Shown here piece after piece: positions 1 to 12,774 of a stretch of 64,000 bases of DNA; positions within the stretch are counted from its first letter, which is position 1, and each line of letters starts with the position of its first letter. The notes below the pieces were generated by a model that was not told the origin of the DNA, ran no database searches, and saw nothing but the letters and a program-made list of their open reading frames with translations. A program made the position numbers and the translations under genes. The stretch lies in NCBI RefSeq assembly GCF_963678635.1, contig NC_087064.1, forward strand, positions 22,246,509 to 22,310,508. Direction: 5' to 3'. The DNA is from Symsagittifera roscoffensis (taxonomy: Eukaryota > Xenacoelomorpha > Acoela > Convolutidae).

Positions 1-1063
1 TTCCGTTTTTAACATGTTTTTTTTTCTGACAACTCAAAAAAAATATTTTGGAACTTCGTTTTTTTATCTATACATGTTTTCTGATATCTTTTTCTCAAAT
101 TTTGGAATAAAGAGCATATAATTTGTTATTACAAAGATAAAAGTCTTCTGACAAATTATATCCTGGGGAAAACAAAGGATTAAACAGGATGTAAAAGATA
201 AGCTTAGAAGTGATGAAAATTTTAGTAGGAGCTTAAAATCTTTTTCTCAAATTTTCCGGGTTTTACATAGACTTTTTTCTGATATCTTAAAATGGAATTA
301 TTTTGGAATTTTCAGTTTTTCATATAACTTTTTCTGATGTCTTTTAAAAGAATTCTCAGGTTTCGGATTGTTGTGGTTTTTTATATATATATAATCTGAT
401 ATCTTTTTCTCAAGTTTTGGAATTTTTTATTTTTTACATATTTTTTTTCTGATACCTCAGAGAGAAATTTTTGAGAGTTTTCTGTTTTTTTAGATTAAGA
501 TGTTTTCTGATATCTTTTGCTCAAATTTTGGAATTTTCTATTTTTTACATCTATTTTTTCTGATACTTCAAAAAAATTGTTTGAGAATTTTCTGTTTTTT
601 TATCTATACATGTTTTCTGATATCCTCTTCTCAAATTTTGGAATAAAGAGTATATAATTTTTCATTACAAAGATAAAAGTCTTCTGACAAATTATATCCT
701 GGGGGAAAACAAAGGATTAAACAGGATGTAAAAGATAAGGTTAGAAGGGATGAAAATTTTAGTAGGAGCTAAAATTTTTTCTCAAATTTTGAACTTTTCT
801 TGGTTTTACATAGACTTTTTTCTGATATTTTAAAATGGATTTATTTGGAATTTTCAGTTTTTTTTATAATTTTTTCTGATGTCTTTTAAAAGAATTCTCA
901 GGTTTCGGATTGTTGTGGTTTTTTATATATATATAATCTGATATCTTTTTCTCAAGTTTTGGAATTTTTTATTTTTTACATATTTTTTTTCTGATACCTC
1001 AGAGAGAAATTTTTGAGAGTTTTCTGTTTTTTTTAGATTAAGATGTTTTCTGATATCTTTTGC

Positions 1064-1939
1064 TCAAATCTTGGAATTTTCTGTTTTTTACATAATTTCT
1101 TTCCTGATAACTCAAAAAAATGATTTGAGAACTTTCTGTTTTTTTTATCTATATATGTTTTCTGATATCTTTTTCTCAAATTTTGGAATAAAGAGCATAT
1201 AAGTTTTTATTACAAAGATAAAAGTCTCCTGACAAATTATATCCCGGGGAAAAAACAAAGGATTAAACAGGATGTAAAAGATAAGGTTAGAAGGGATGAA
1301 AATTTTAGTAGGAGCTAAAATTTTTTCTCAAATTTTGAACTTTTCTTGGTTTTACATAGACTTTTTTCTGATATTTTAAAATGGATTTATTTGGAATTTT
1401 CAGTTTTTTTTATAATTTTTTCTGATGTCTTTGAAAAAATTTTCAGGTTTTGGATTATTCTGGTTTTTATTTATATATAATCTGATATCTTTTTCTCAAA
1501 TCTTGAAATTTTCTGTTTTTTTCATATATTTTTTTTGATACTTCAAAAACAATTATTTGAGAATTTTTTGTTTTTTATATATACATGTTTTCTGATATCT
1601 TTTTCTCAAAAGTGGGAATTTTTTATTTTAATAATTTTTTTTTTCTGATATCTTTGAGATAAATTACTTCAAGTGAAAAAAAGTTATCTGATAATAATTT
1701 ATTCCCCCTCAGCGATTTCATAAAGTTATCCTCTTTAATAACAATTGACGAAATTGTCCCCAATGATTCCGGTCATATACCCCTAAAAATCAACTCAAGT
1801 GAAAAAATTAATCTGATAAGATATTTATTACGACCCCGAAAAAAAAAAGATTAGGCTAATTGAGTAACATAGTCACGCGACCTTGACAGGTTGATCTTTC
1901 TCCGAAAACAGGCATGACCTCTTGTTGCGCTATACTACT
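1064..1939 (+). repeat. Direct duplication, left copy
   Basis: This 0.88 kb segment recurs at 3233-4108 with a constant offset of 2169 bp and only scattered differences. The similarity ends sharply at the shared string tatactact. After it the left copy continues ctgctacatcc and the right copy continues tgtagcgtagag. Confidence 0.85.
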
Positions 1940-2680
1940 GCTACATCCAGACATTTTGTTCGAGATAGAAGTGTATGCATACATTTCAGGATGGCATAAG
2001 CAACACATAAGGGTGTAATCAATCTAACCAACAGGCTTAACAACTGGCTTGCAAATACGTAGACGTAAAATCAAAAATTTTCCTTCATTCTTAGTTAACA
2101 AAGACCAGAAAAACAAAAAACGCCTTTATTCCTCACCATATATCAGCCAAATTACCGACATCATTGGATCTTACCCAGCTCAACTACTAACCAAGGAGTT
2201 GAGCAGCATCCTATGGGGCGACTAGTTTTCGGTGCTAAATGCTTGTCCTCAATAGAGTACTTAATGCTCTTTCAAACAGGAAACGACTTTTGCATCAAAA
2301 ATCTAATGTACAGAGACGTAAACAACCCAGTTTCTACCTAAATGACTTTTTTCATTTTTTCAACAAACTTTATGAAACACAACAGACAAAAAAATCTTAG
2401 GAACTGGCTTTCAGAGACGAAGGGCTTAATTGTTTTACGTTTTATCGAGTACTACAAACATGCTTGACTTGCTCAAGGATCCAAAATATAAAACAAAGAA
2501 TACAAAGCGTTATAAAACCTGAAACAAGACTGCTCGTATAACAGAGCAAAGCCCTGAATGTTCCCATTGTCCCTTATTTCTTATCGAATAGTTTTTGGGA
2601 AAATAAAATTTTGAACACCTATAAGTTTTGGACAATATCAAAGTTTGAAATGTTGAGTCGTATTTCTTTTTGATATGTTG
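1940..2680. other. Low-repeat spacer, no gene seen
   Basis: About 740 bp of mixed-composition sequence between two repeat clusters. No ORF with recognisable content, no tRNA-like boxes and no inverted repeat were noticed. Confidence 0.5.
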
Positions 2681-3232
2681 ATATCTTTTTCTCAAGTTTT
2701 GGAATTTTTTATTTTTTACATATTTTTTTTCTGATACCTCAGAGAGAAATTTTTGAGAGTTTTCTGTTTTTTTTAGATTAAGATGTTTTCTGATATCTTT
2801 TGCTCAAATTTTGGAATTTTCTATTTTTTACATCTATTTTTTCTGATACTTCAAAAAAATTGTTTGAGAATTTTCTGTTTTTTTATCTATACATGTTTTC
2901 TGATATCCTCTTCTCAAATTTTGGAATAAAGAGTATATAATTTTTTATTACAAAGATAAAAGTCTTTTGACAAATTATATCCTGGGGGAAAACAAAGGAT
3001 TAAACAGGATGTAAAAGATAAGGTTAGAAGGGATGAAAATTTTAGTAGGAGCTAAAATTTTTTCTCAAATTTTGAACTTTTCTTGGTTTTACATAGACTT
3101 TTTTATGATATTTTAAAATGGATTTATTTGGAATTTTCAGTTTTTTTTATAATTTTTTCTGATGTCTTTCAAAAAATTTTCAGGTTTTGGATTATTCTGG
3201 TTTTTATTTATATATAATCTGATATCTTTTTC

Positions 3233-4108
3233 TCAAATCTTGGAATTTTCTGTTTTTTACATAATTTCTTTCCTGATAACTCAAAAAAATGATTTGAGAA
3301 CTTTCTGTTTTTTTTATCTATATATGTTTTCTGATATCTTTTTCTCAAATTTTGGAATAAAGAGCATATAAGTTTTTATTACAAAGATAAAAGTCTCCTG
3401 ACAAATTATATCCCGGGGAAAAAACAAAGGATTAAACAGGATGTAAAAGATAAGGTTAGAAGGGATGAAAATTTTAGTAGGAGCTAAAATTTTTTCTCAA
3501 ATTTTGAACTTTTCTTGGTTTTACATAGACTTTTTTCTGATATTTTAAAATGGATTTATTTGGAATTTTCAGTTTTTTTTATAATTTTTTCTGATGTCTT
3601 TGAAAAAATTTTCAGGTTTTGGATTATTCTGGTTTTTATTTATATATAATCTGATATCTTTTTCTCAAATCTTGAAATTTTCTGTTTTTTTCATATATTT
3701 TTTTTGATACTTCAAAAACAATTATTTGAGAATTTTTTGTTTTTTATATATACATGTTTTCTGATATCTTTTTCTCAAAAGTGGGAATTTTTTATTTTAA
3801 TAATTTTTTTTTTCTGATATCTTTGAGATAAATTACTTCAAGTGAAAAAAAGTTATCTGATAATAATTTATTCCCCCTCAGCGATTTCATAAAGTTATCC
3901 TCTTTAATTACAATTGACGAAATTGTCCCCAATGATTCCGGTCATATACCCCTAAAAATCAACTCAAGTGAAAAAATTAATCTGATAAGATATTTATTAC
4001 GACCCCCGAAAAAAAAAGATTAGGCTAATTGAGTAACATAGTCACGCGACCTTGACAGGTTGACCTTTCTCCGAAAACAGGCATGACCTCTTGTTGCGCT
4101 ATACTACT
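3233..4108 (+). repeat. Direct duplication, right copy
   Basis: Partner of 1064-1939 at an offset of 2169 bp. Its right end abuts the sequence leading into the 17-bp minisatellite at 4134. Confidence 0.85.
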
Positions 4109-4133
4109 TGTAGCGTAGAGCGTGAGATCGAGC

Positions 4134-4235
4134 CGTGAGAGTCAGCGAGCCGTGAGAGTCAGCGAGCCGTGAGAGTCAGCGAGCCGTGAGAGTCAGCGAG
4201 CCGTGAGAGTCAGCGAGCCGTGAGAGTCAGCGAGC
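4134..4235 (+). repeat. 17-bp minisatellite, six copies
   Basis: Six perfect head-to-tail copies of cgtgagagtcagcgagc, starting at 4134, 4151, 4168, 4185, 4202 and 4219. It is GC-richer than its surroundings. A partial unit (cgtgagatcgagc) lies just upstream. Confidence 0.95.
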
Positions 4236-4710
4236 TTGCGAAAACGTAGACGCAGCACCAAAGATTATTCGCGCTCATTTGCTCACAAAAGCTTGAGCTC
4301 GAGTTCCCTTATTCGAGCGCAAGTCTAGTATCCAGTTATTTATCTCAAAAAGATTAACAAAATTGAGCTGAAAGGGTAAAAAATAAGCACAAATTTGAGC
4401 TGGAAGGGTCGATAAGTGCAGTCAATCTTATGTTCTCTATTAAACGCTGATGCAATAAACTTAGCGTTATCACACCTCTAAACAGAATTGTCTATTGCTT
4501 TGGTATATTGTATTTAAATTTGAGTCGTATAAGGCAACAAGCACTTTTGTGCGGATTTTCGAAAAAATTTCGGAAGTTTTGTCGACTTTTTTAGGTCGAC
4601 CAAATTGAATGTCCCAAGCTCTCCCAAAGCAGTAAACAGAGCCAGCTTTGGCCAAAATTTCTGCGCCGCATCAAAACTTTTGAAAAAACAGTCCATAAAA
4701 ATTCGTTTTT
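4236..4710. other. Spacer before the tandem duplication
   Basis: No gene seen. Three overlapping minus-strand ORFs of about 60 codons (4470-4773) share the same bases in different frames, run into the duplicated unit and match no family I know. Confidence 0.4.
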
Positions 4711-5689
4711 CGGCCCTTTTTCGATAATTTTGACCAAAAATTTGCGTGTTTTCTGTGCGCGCTCCGCCCTCAAATTATATTTTCAGGGGAATGAAAATTT
4801 TGTTTATTTTGTATATTTAGTATATTTTGGCGCCGAATGAAAACCCCCCAATATTCTGAATGCTATTTAAGTCTTCTTAAATAATTTCTGGTTAAAACTT
4901 TTTTTTGATAATTTATAAATATCGAATTAACAAGATAAAATATTCAGTGTGTGAGTTCGTAGTTTGTGATGCAGTGCTGACTCAATTTTTAAAACTTGTC
5001 TCTCCCAAATTGGGTTGATTTATGCGAAAACAGATGGAATCAAAACCCGCTTACAGTTATAGCGTAAATATTTTGGTGCCCAAAAAACCAATCAAAATCG
5101 GCTATTTAAGTCAATTGAAAATTCAGTCAAAACTACTGGTAGTAAAAAACCTTAATCAAAATGAGATTCTCTTATGTAGCCCAACACAGTTAGAAGAGGT
5201 TTCTTCAAATTTGTATTCAAAATTTTTTCTTCTTTTGATAGTCAAACGAGGTACCAAATCTTTTTTAGTCTTCAGTCAAACCAATTTGTGAAAAACGCGC
5301 GTTTCGAAGTTCAAATCTCATTCGATTTGTTCGGATAATATAAATCTACGCTGCACGATTTCAATCTTTAAAACGTTACACTTATTGTTCATAGCTCCTC
5401 GAGTCGAAATTCAGAGCGAAGATTGAAGATCTTTTCAAGTTGTTTCGACTTCTGGTTCGATTGATAGCTGTTTTGGCTTCTGGGGACCCAATTTAATTCT
5501 CCAAACATCCAAAAAAAATCGAGTGAATCAAAAAAACCGTTTTCAAAGGTTCAATAATCTTCAATATTTTAGCTGATAAATTTTCACCCTACCCTTCGCT
5601 TTGCCCAAACAAAAGGCTATAGAAACATTCTGACAGAAAAATTTTCTCCTTTTTCAATCAAACAACCGTGATATGAACATTGCAGTTTC

Positions 5690-7216
5690 ATGCACAGTAA
5701 ATTACTATATGATTGCGTATTTAGGAAACACATATGCGGAACGAGTATTTGTTCCATCTCGCCGCGAGTTCCGAACGAGGACAATATTAAAGTGGAATTT
5801 CGAACCGATCACCAGGAAAGAAAAACGGTTGTGAAAAGTTGGTTTCAAATACAAAATGAGTCAGATTCGACTGCTATCATTGTATTTTGCACGAAAAACG
5901 GCTTGGTGAGTTCTACTCCAACGCGGCAAAATCACAGCATCCTTGAAACAATCGAATTTGATACGAAACAAATTTTCACCAACGAACCGCTTGATGATTA
6001 TCGAAATCTTTTGTTTTCGGGGTGTGAATTTGACCATGTTTTGATCATTTTTGAATGCGATACTAGCATACATGACGATCAAAAAGATATTTCGGATAGT
6101 ATTTCAACTCAGGGACAAACTTTTGGACAAAATCTTCTGATTGCTACAACACGTGCCAGGAAGACACTTACCATTTTGGTGGCCAATGAAGAGCAGAAGC
6201 GGCAACTCGACATAATCAGGGAAGACGATCAACAACTGCTTGTTGCCCAGGTGATTGGCAACGAAGAAAAAGAGAAAGCAATTCTGAAGGAAAAGCTCAA
6301 GGGAAAAAATTATGAAACTTTGAAAGATGTGCTTCGCATTGCTACGCATCGAGAAGATATCGAAACATTCAAAAAAGTCGTCGGCATTATTTGGCGCCAA
6401 CGTGGAACAAATCAGAGAAAGGACACTGCTAATGCTTTTATCGACGCGGTAGTTCCAGGATGCATTGGTCGGCAGAAAAGCAAGCAGTTTCTAGAAGAAC
6501 TTGGAAAACTTATTGCAGATTATAATTTTCGCGGAACGATAAACAGTTGCCCTCACGAGGAGGCAAAGGAAAAATTGAAACGTTGGTTCGTTTCTGCCTA
6601 CTACCGAGCACGAGTTGAGACAATGGATTGGCGCATGGAACTCGGTCCTACGAATTTGTCAGCAGAAGAGAAGGTGTCTCTGTTTAAAGAAATACTGGTT
6701 GCAGCTTTGAAGGAAGGGTCTGAACTAGTGGTCAAGCATGCTTTCGAGAAGGGTTCGGAGTTCTGTGGCGTTAAGGAAACGGAGATTGGCAAAATCATTG
6801 ACGGACTTCAAATTGAAATTGATTACGTCCTGTACCATTCTCCTTTGTCGGTTATAACTCGAACCAACAAAGACGTTGATTTAGTTGAATACTTGCTGCG
6901 TAAAATACATCAATTTGAAAAAAACGAAAGCAAAATTGTGGAAATTATAAAAGAAGCGATGAAATGGTCGGTTCAATATCGAAGTTTCCGGATGCTCCGA
7001 GTACTCATTGCAGGAGAAGAGCAACACTTTGCTATTTTGGGAGAAATTTTGCAGGAAGCGAGCGCCGAATGTGTTCGGAAATTCATAGAAACCGTCAACA
7101 GAATTGCTGAATCGGCAGAGAATGCCAACTCGAGCGACGACAACAAAGAATTGCTCAAATTCATCATAGAAATGAAAAATAAGGTGACCTCGAAAATTGA
7201 GAATCGTGGATTATGA
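5690..7216 (+). CDS. Orphan protein with SF1-helicase-like segment, intact copy
   Basis: 508-codon ORF ending in TGA. Around residues 100-175 it reads like the end of a superfamily 1 (UvrD/Rep-type) helicase: FSGCEFDHVLIIF resembles the motif IV-V region and NLLIATTRARKTLTILV resembles motif VI with its arginines. No Walker A or B motif precedes it, so an ATPase half is missing or lies in upstream exons. The first ATG sits 3 bases after aacattgcag/ttc, which looks like a 3' splice site, so this may be the last exon of a larger gene. Residues 190-508 are predicted helical and charged, with weak ankyrin-like phrases (NKDVDLVEYLL), and I do not recognise that part. A frameshifted paralogue lies 5.56 kb downstream. 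The helicase link is an inference from short motifs. Confidence 0.55.
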   Translation: MHSKLLYDCVFRKHICGTSICSISPRVPNEDNIKVEFRTDHQERKTVVKSWFQIQNESDSTAIIVFCTKNGLVSSTPTRQNHSILETIEFDTKQIFTNEPLDDYRNLLFSGCEFDHVLIIFECDTSIHDDQKDISDSISTQGQTFGQNLLIATTRARKTLTILVANEEQKRQLDIIREDDQQLLVAQVIGNEEKEKAILKEKLKGKNYETLKDVLRIATHREDIETFKKVVGIIWRQRGTNQRKDTANAFIDAVVPGCIGRQKSKQFLEELGKLIADYNFRGTINSCPHEEAKEKLKRWFVSAYYRARVETMDWRMELGPTNLSAEEKVSLFKEILVAALKEGSELVVKHAFEKGSEFCGVKETEIGKIIDGLQIEIDYVLYHSPLSVITRTNKDVDLVEYLLRKIHQFEKNESKIVEIIKEAMKWSVQYRSFRMLRVLIAGEEQHFAILGEILQEASAECVRKFIETVNRIAESAENANSSDDNKELLKFIIEMKNKVTSKIENRGL

Positions 7217-9057
7217 GACTTTTAATCATGGTTTATATAATTAGTTTAGTTAATTATTTTCACGAACAAAAGAAGACTCATGCGGGCGGAATCTTCATGC
7301 CAGAAGGACCGACTGTCCTAAAACTTTGTCAGCCAATCGGATTCAGTACTCAAAAGTTCGAAAGAAATGAGAGATAAAATAAGTCAGTTTTGAACAGTTA
7401 AAAGGGAGCTGATTGGTTAAGAATTTCCAGGCATTCGGTCTTTCTGTCATGCGATCAGCCACTAGTGATGAGCCTTGCGGGACTAGTATATATTTACAGA
7501 TTTCAATATCGAATGTGTTTAGAGTTGAATTTGATGTTAGCTGATAATGATTTTAAATTTGGACAAATAAGATTCATTCACACGTTTAAGGGTTTCACAA
7601 AAACTCCTTGAAAAATGGGCTTGACGTGAAAATGCGCATATTGTAATACTTTTTGAGTTGCATGGATCTAATAGAAGGCTGGTCCAGGCGCCCACCGCCA
7701 GGTCATTGGGAGAGACTTTTCACTGGTAAACTTCAAGTTTGTTTTCAATTGAATCTTTTCCTCGAAAATATAACATTTCGTGATTTTTTGGTATCGAAAC
7801 TAGTTTTTGTCAGAAAATTTTGGCAATGAGCCTATATCAGCATGTGCAATGGGTTCAGAGAAGTAACTATTGGTTGGAGCAGGGTAATGGACAGGCCCTT
7901 TTTAGAGTTTCGACCTTGCACCAACAAAATGTTCAACTTCTAAAAACTTGTTTTGAAATCTTCTGTTTCAAGAGTACAACAAATCTGTAGAGTTATTAGG
8001 AGCCAATATGAGCCTTTTTGGAGGCCAATTATGAGCCAATAAACTTTAAAAATCCCAAGCAAAAAAATACAGTTGTTAGTTAGAACCCTCCAAAAAGACA
8101 TACATGTCGCTTGCAAATTTTTGGCACAAACGTCTCTGGCAGAAGAAGTACTTTTTTTTTATTAGTTTAACATTCGACACAGAGGCAAAGCGGAGCTACT
8201 GCAGATGAGCTTTCCACTACCCTTTATCTCATTGAACCCACAATATCAGATTTGGGAGAGTAGTTTTCGAGAAGAGTCAAAAATTTTCAAAAAAAAATGT
8301 CGCAAATTTTTTACTTTCTGGGCGTAGTCGAAAAGAGAAAAGTCGAAAAGATCCACAAAACAGTCAAAATTTTGAGTTTTCCGAGGGACATAACTTTACG
8401 TGCAGAAAAAATGGTCGTAGCCACTTATGCAGGGGAGCTATTCAAAACAGTTCTTTCCACTGAAACCAAAAACTCATATTTGAGAGTAGTTTCCGAGAAA
8501 ATGAAAAAAAAAAAATGATTTAAAAAATTGGGTAAAATATTCCCCCATACTTTATCGAAGGCTCTAGAGAGAGGAGTCAAGTAAAAAGACTCTAGTGGAG
8601 CATGCACGCACACAGAGGAAAAAACGGTTTTTCAATTGATACTCCTTTCTTGAAAAACTGAAATTTTGGCAAAAACTGAAAAATTTTTCCAAAAAAAAAA
8701 TGAAATTTCAACAAACAGATAGGTAAACGTACAGCCAACTTGAAAAGTGCAGAGGTGACTGCTGAAATTGTGTTGATCTTGAAATATCCCAAAAATAGGT
8801 CATTAAGCCGATGAAAAAATAGGCCGAAGAAATTTTGACAAGGAATTTTTCTAGCGAAAAAAAAAATCGAAGCAAATATGAAGGTAAGTAAAAATAGAAA
8901 AAGTGGACATAAATCAAACACTAAAAACAACATAAGAAAATACGCATAAAAACGACAATTCTAAGATGTGACAACTAAGCCGACAACAGACAAGCAGACA
9001 TATTTTTCGCCAATAGTATTTTTTAGGAATATTTCCCGTTTGAAAAAAAAAAACAAG
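7217..9057. other. Non-coding part of copy A
   Basis: About 1.8 kb of AT-rich sequence after the orphan gene. The short ORFs at 8297-8518 (plus) and 8592-8933 (minus) are altered in the other copy and have no recognisable motif. I see no promoter or RNA gene. Confidence 0.4.
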
Positions 9058-9130
9058 TCATGGTCTAACTCGAACCCAGGACCTTTCCCGTCCCAGGCAT
9101 ATTGGTTACCTCTAAGCTATGTTGACAAGG
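9058..9130 (-). repeat. tRNA-derived (SINE-head-like) sequence, copy A
   Basis: Read on the minus strand, this has an A-box-like TAGCTTAGAGG and, about 40 bases on, a B-box-like GGTTCGAGTT, the internal RNA polymerase III promoter of tRNAs. The stems do not pair well, and a poly-T/A run lies beside it. It is therefore more likely a tRNA-derived SINE head or decayed tRNA than a working tRNA gene. The same sequence occurs at 14637-14708. Confidence 0.55.
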
Positions 9131-10270
9131 GACGCTAAGAAATTTGAATACATTAAGAAACAAGATAAAGATGAGTCCAGACGTCTAGATGAAACCTGTG
9201 GACAAACTTGTTTACGGGAAACAAGGTCTAGTACCCGGTTTCAATACCCTTGCTTATCGCAAGGAAATTAAAAACCCAGAGTACCAAATGAAATTTCTCA
9301 AATTGGCGAAAGATTTTATTATGAACTTTTAATGCATCTCAAATATTATTAATTGAATGAATGCCATCAAAAAGTTAAGTACACATTGAAATCTTATTCA
9401 CAGAAGAGGACATATTCACGGTCCATCAACCGCTGATAATTATCTATTGCTATTTGTCCTTTCAAGTTATTCAAAATCCAACCGCTGCTATTTATCTGTT
9501 GCTATTTGGCCTTTCAAGTTCCTTCCAAATCCATTTTTGAATAGCCGATATTCCTAATAAGTAGCCTCATAGCTGATTGTTTGTACAGTGCGCTTCAGAT
9601 ACAATCTTTAACAGTAATTTCAAATTTCTCAGTGTTTCACCAGCTGGCGCAATGAAAATTTGACAGTAGAAAATGGACAAACCTTTTGAAGTAAAAATTT
9701 TTCCAACGGTGACATCTGATAAGTCAATTAAGAGCTCAAACGGAAGTCATTGAGTTTCTGAGAAATTAGTTTGCAGATTTTTTGGGTCTTTTTACTAATT
9801 CTGCCCAAAAATCGATATTTCAGTATCTTAAATTGGAACAAGTTTTTTTCAATCTGATTGGCCAAAATAAGCCAATCAAATTTCAGTACCATCTTAAAAT
9901 TTGAATTAGAAATAAACCAAATTGGCATCAGGTTAAGAATGTTTTGTAAATTAGTCAAAATTATTTCAAATACGCTCAAACCATTAACTAAAATTTCGAC
10001 CGTTTTCCAAGCTTGAGTTTCAATACACTTCGACTTTTGACAACTTTGCGGCAAATTGGATTTATCGAAAATTCTGTGCCGGTATCTATTTCGTTTTTTT
10101 TTGCTGTCAGGCTAGTTACCCACTATTTCTCAAAATATTTATTTGGTCACAAGACTTAAGCCCGTTACATATGTATTTCAAAAAACTAAATCAGTAGGCT
10201 TTTATTTTTCAAACAAAAATTTGCCAGGGATGTAGTCTGGCATCACAATTAAGACCTTGCAGCCATAAAT
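9131..10270. other. Non-coding end of copy A
   Basis: AT-rich. A 108-codon minus-strand ORF at 9728-10054 is preserved in copy B (15311-15637). Because the whole unit is a recent duplicate, preservation is weak evidence. It shows no domain, and I do not call it a gene. Confidence 0.35.
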
Positions 10271-11249
10271 CGGCCCTTTTTCGATAATTTTGACCAAAAA
10301 TTTGCGTGTTTTCTGTGCGCGCTCCGCCCTCAAATTATATTTTCGAGGGAATGAAAATTTTGTATATTTTGTATATCTAGTATATTTTGGCGCCGAATGA
10401 AAACTCCCCAATATTCTGAATGCTATTTAAGTCTTCTTAAATAATTTCTGGTTAAAACTTTTTTTTTATAATTTATAAATTTCGAATTAACAAGATAAAA
10501 TATTCAGTGTGTGAGTTCGTAGTTTGTGACGCAGTGCTGACTCAATTTTTAAAACTTGTCTCTCCCAAATTGGGTTGATTTATGCGAAAACAGATGGAAT
10601 AAAAACCCGCTTACAGTTATAGCGTAAATATTTTGGTGCCCAAAAAACTAATCGAAATCGGCTATTTAAGTCAATTGAAAATTCAGTCAAAACTACTGCT
10701 ACTAAAAAACTTTAATCAAAATGAGATTCTCTTATGTAGCCCAACACAGTTAGAAGGGGTATCTTCAAATTTGAATTCAAAATTTTTTTTTGTTTTGATA
10801 GTCAAACGAGGTACCAAATCTTTTTTCGTCTTCAGTCAAACCAATTTGTGAAAAACGCGCGTTTCGAAGTTCAAATCGCATTTGATTTGTTCGGATAATA
10901 TAAATCTACGCTGCACGATTTCAATCTTTAAAACGTTACACTTATTGTTCATAGCTCCTCGAGCCGAAATTCAGAGCGAAGATTGAAAATCTTTTTAAGT
11001 TGTTTCGACTTCTGGTTCGATTGATAGCTGTTTTGGCTTCTGGGGACCCAATTTAATTCTCCAAACATCCAAAAAAAATCGAGTGAATCAAAAAAACCGT
11101 TTTCAAAGGTTCAATAATCTTCAATATTTTAGCTGATAAATTTTCACCCTACCCTTCGCTTTGCCCAAACAAAAGGCTATAGAAACATTCTGACAGAAAC
11201 ATTTTCTCCTTTTTCAATCAAACAACCGTGATATGAACATTGCAGTTTC

Positions 11250-12774
11250 ATGCACAGTAAATTACTATATTATTGCGTATTTAGGAAACACATATGCGGA
11301 ACGAGTATTTGTTCCATCTCGCCGCGAGTTCCGAACGAGGACAATATTAAAGTGGAATTTCGAACCGATCACCAGGAAAGAAAAACGGTTGTGAAAAGTT
11401 GGTTTCAAATACAAAATGAGTCAGATTCGACTGCTATCATTGTATTTTGCACGAAAAACGGCTTGGTGAGTTCTACTCCAACGCGGCAAAATCACAGCAT
11501 CCTTGAAACAATCGAATTTGATACGAAACAAATTTTCACCAATGAACCGCTTGATGATTATCGAAATCTTTTTTTTCGGGGTGTGAATTTGACCATGTAC
11601 TGATCATTTTTGAATGCGATACTAGCATACATGACGATCAAAAAGATATTTCGGATAGTATTTCAACTCAGGGACAAACTTTTGGACAAAATGTTCTGAT
11701 TGCTACAACACGTGCCAGGAAGACACTTACCATTTTGGTGGCCAATGAAGAGCAGAAGCGGCAACTCGACATAATCAGGGAAGACGATCAACAACTGCTT
11801 GTTGCCCAGGTGATTGGCAACGAAGAAAAAGAGAAAGCAATTCTGAAGGAAAAGCTCAAGGGAAAAAATTATGAAACTTTGAAAGATGTGCTTCGCATTG
11901 CTACGCATCGAGAAGATATCGAAACATTCAAAAAAGTCGTCGGCATTATTTGGCGCCAACGTGGAACAAATCAGAAAAATGACACTGTTAATGCTTTTAT
12001 CGACGCGGTAGTTCCAGGATGCATTGGTCGGCAGAAAAGCAAGCAGTTTCTAGAAGAACTTGAAAACTTATTGCAGATTATAATTTTCGCGGAACGATAA
12101 ACAGTTGCCCTCACGATGAGGCAAAGGAAAAATTGAAACGTTGGTTCGCTTCTGCCTACTACCGAGCACGAGTTGAGACAATGGATTGGCGCATGGAACT
12201 CGGTCCTACGAATTTGTCAGCAGAAGAGAAGGTGTCTCTGTTTAAAGAAATACTGGTTGCAGCTTTGAAGGAAGGGTCTGAACTAGTGGTCAAGCATGCT
12301 TTCGAGAAGGGTTCGGAGTTCTGTGGCGTTAAGGAAACGGAGATTGGCAAAATCATTGACGGACTTCAAATTGAAATTGATTACGTCCTGTACCATTCTC
12401 CTTTGTCGGTTATAACTCGAACCAACAAAGACGTTGATTTAGTTGAATACTTGCTGCGTAAAATACATCAATTTGAAAAAAACGAAAGCAAAATTGTGGA
12501 AATTATAAAAGAAGCGATGAAATGGTCGGTTCAATATCGAAGTTTCCGGATGCTCCGAGTACTCATTGCAGGAGAAGAGCAACACTTTGCTATTTTGGGA
12601 GAAATTTTGCAGGAAGCGAGCGCCGAATGTGTTCGGAAATTCATAGAAACCAACAACAGAATTGCTGAATCGGCAGAGAATGCCAACTCGAGCGACGACA
12701 ACAAAGAATTACTCAAATTAATCAAAGAAATGAAAAATAAGGTGACCTCGAAAATTGAGAATCGTGGATTATGA
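11250..12774 (+). pseudogene. Frameshifted copy of the orphan helicase-like gene
   Basis: Aligned with 5690-7216, this copy has one-base deletions near 11572 (in a T-run) and near 12062 (in a G/A run). They split it into reading segments 11250-11603, 11735-12100 and 12133-12774. Protein similarity resumes after each break, and most substitutions between copies are few and scattered. The breaks fall within and after the helicase-like segment, so a full-length product is not expected. An assembly or base-calling error in homopolymers is the alternative explanation. Confidence 0.8.

Larger units (their letters stand above)
1..4110. repeat. AT-rich complex repeat field
   Basis: Poly-T-rich DNA built from recurring blocks such as tctgatatctttttctcaaa and a conserved block of about 130 bp that starts at gaataaagag and holds aacaaaggattaaacaggat. 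That block occurs near 104, 642, 1187, 2923 and 3355. The copies are direct, spaced roughly 430-545 bp apart in the two clusters, and differ by small indels. A less repetitive segment (about 1940-2680) interrupts the field. No gene is supported; ORFs here are AT-rich artefacts. It could be degraded satellite or nested element ends. Confidence 0.85.
4711..10270 (+). repeat. 5.56 kb tandem duplication, copy A
   Basis: The unit begins at cggccctttttcgataattt and is followed head to tail by a second copy that begins with the same words at 10271. Offsets are 5560 bp at the start and 5583 bp at the end, so small indels account for 23 bp. The copies look only a few per cent diverged. The joint lies at aaatcg/ggcc, with two bases (cg) shared between unit start and unit end. 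Copy A holds the intact ORF at 5690-7216. Confidence 0.93.

Noticed and set aside
4134-4235. CRISPR-like array
   Set aside because: The 17-bp units are adjacent with no spacers, and the DNA is eukaryotic.
5022-5291. 89-codon ORF upstream of the orphan gene
   Set aside because: The duplicate has an in-frame stop after the first codons, and the composition is non-descript.
9058-9130. Functional tRNA gene
   Set aside because: Promoter boxes are present, but the acceptor and T stems do not pair adequately.
9728-10054. 108-codon minus-strand ORF, identical in both tandem copies (also 15311-15637)
   Set aside because: The whole unit is a recent duplicate, so identity is not evidence of selection; no recognisable motif.
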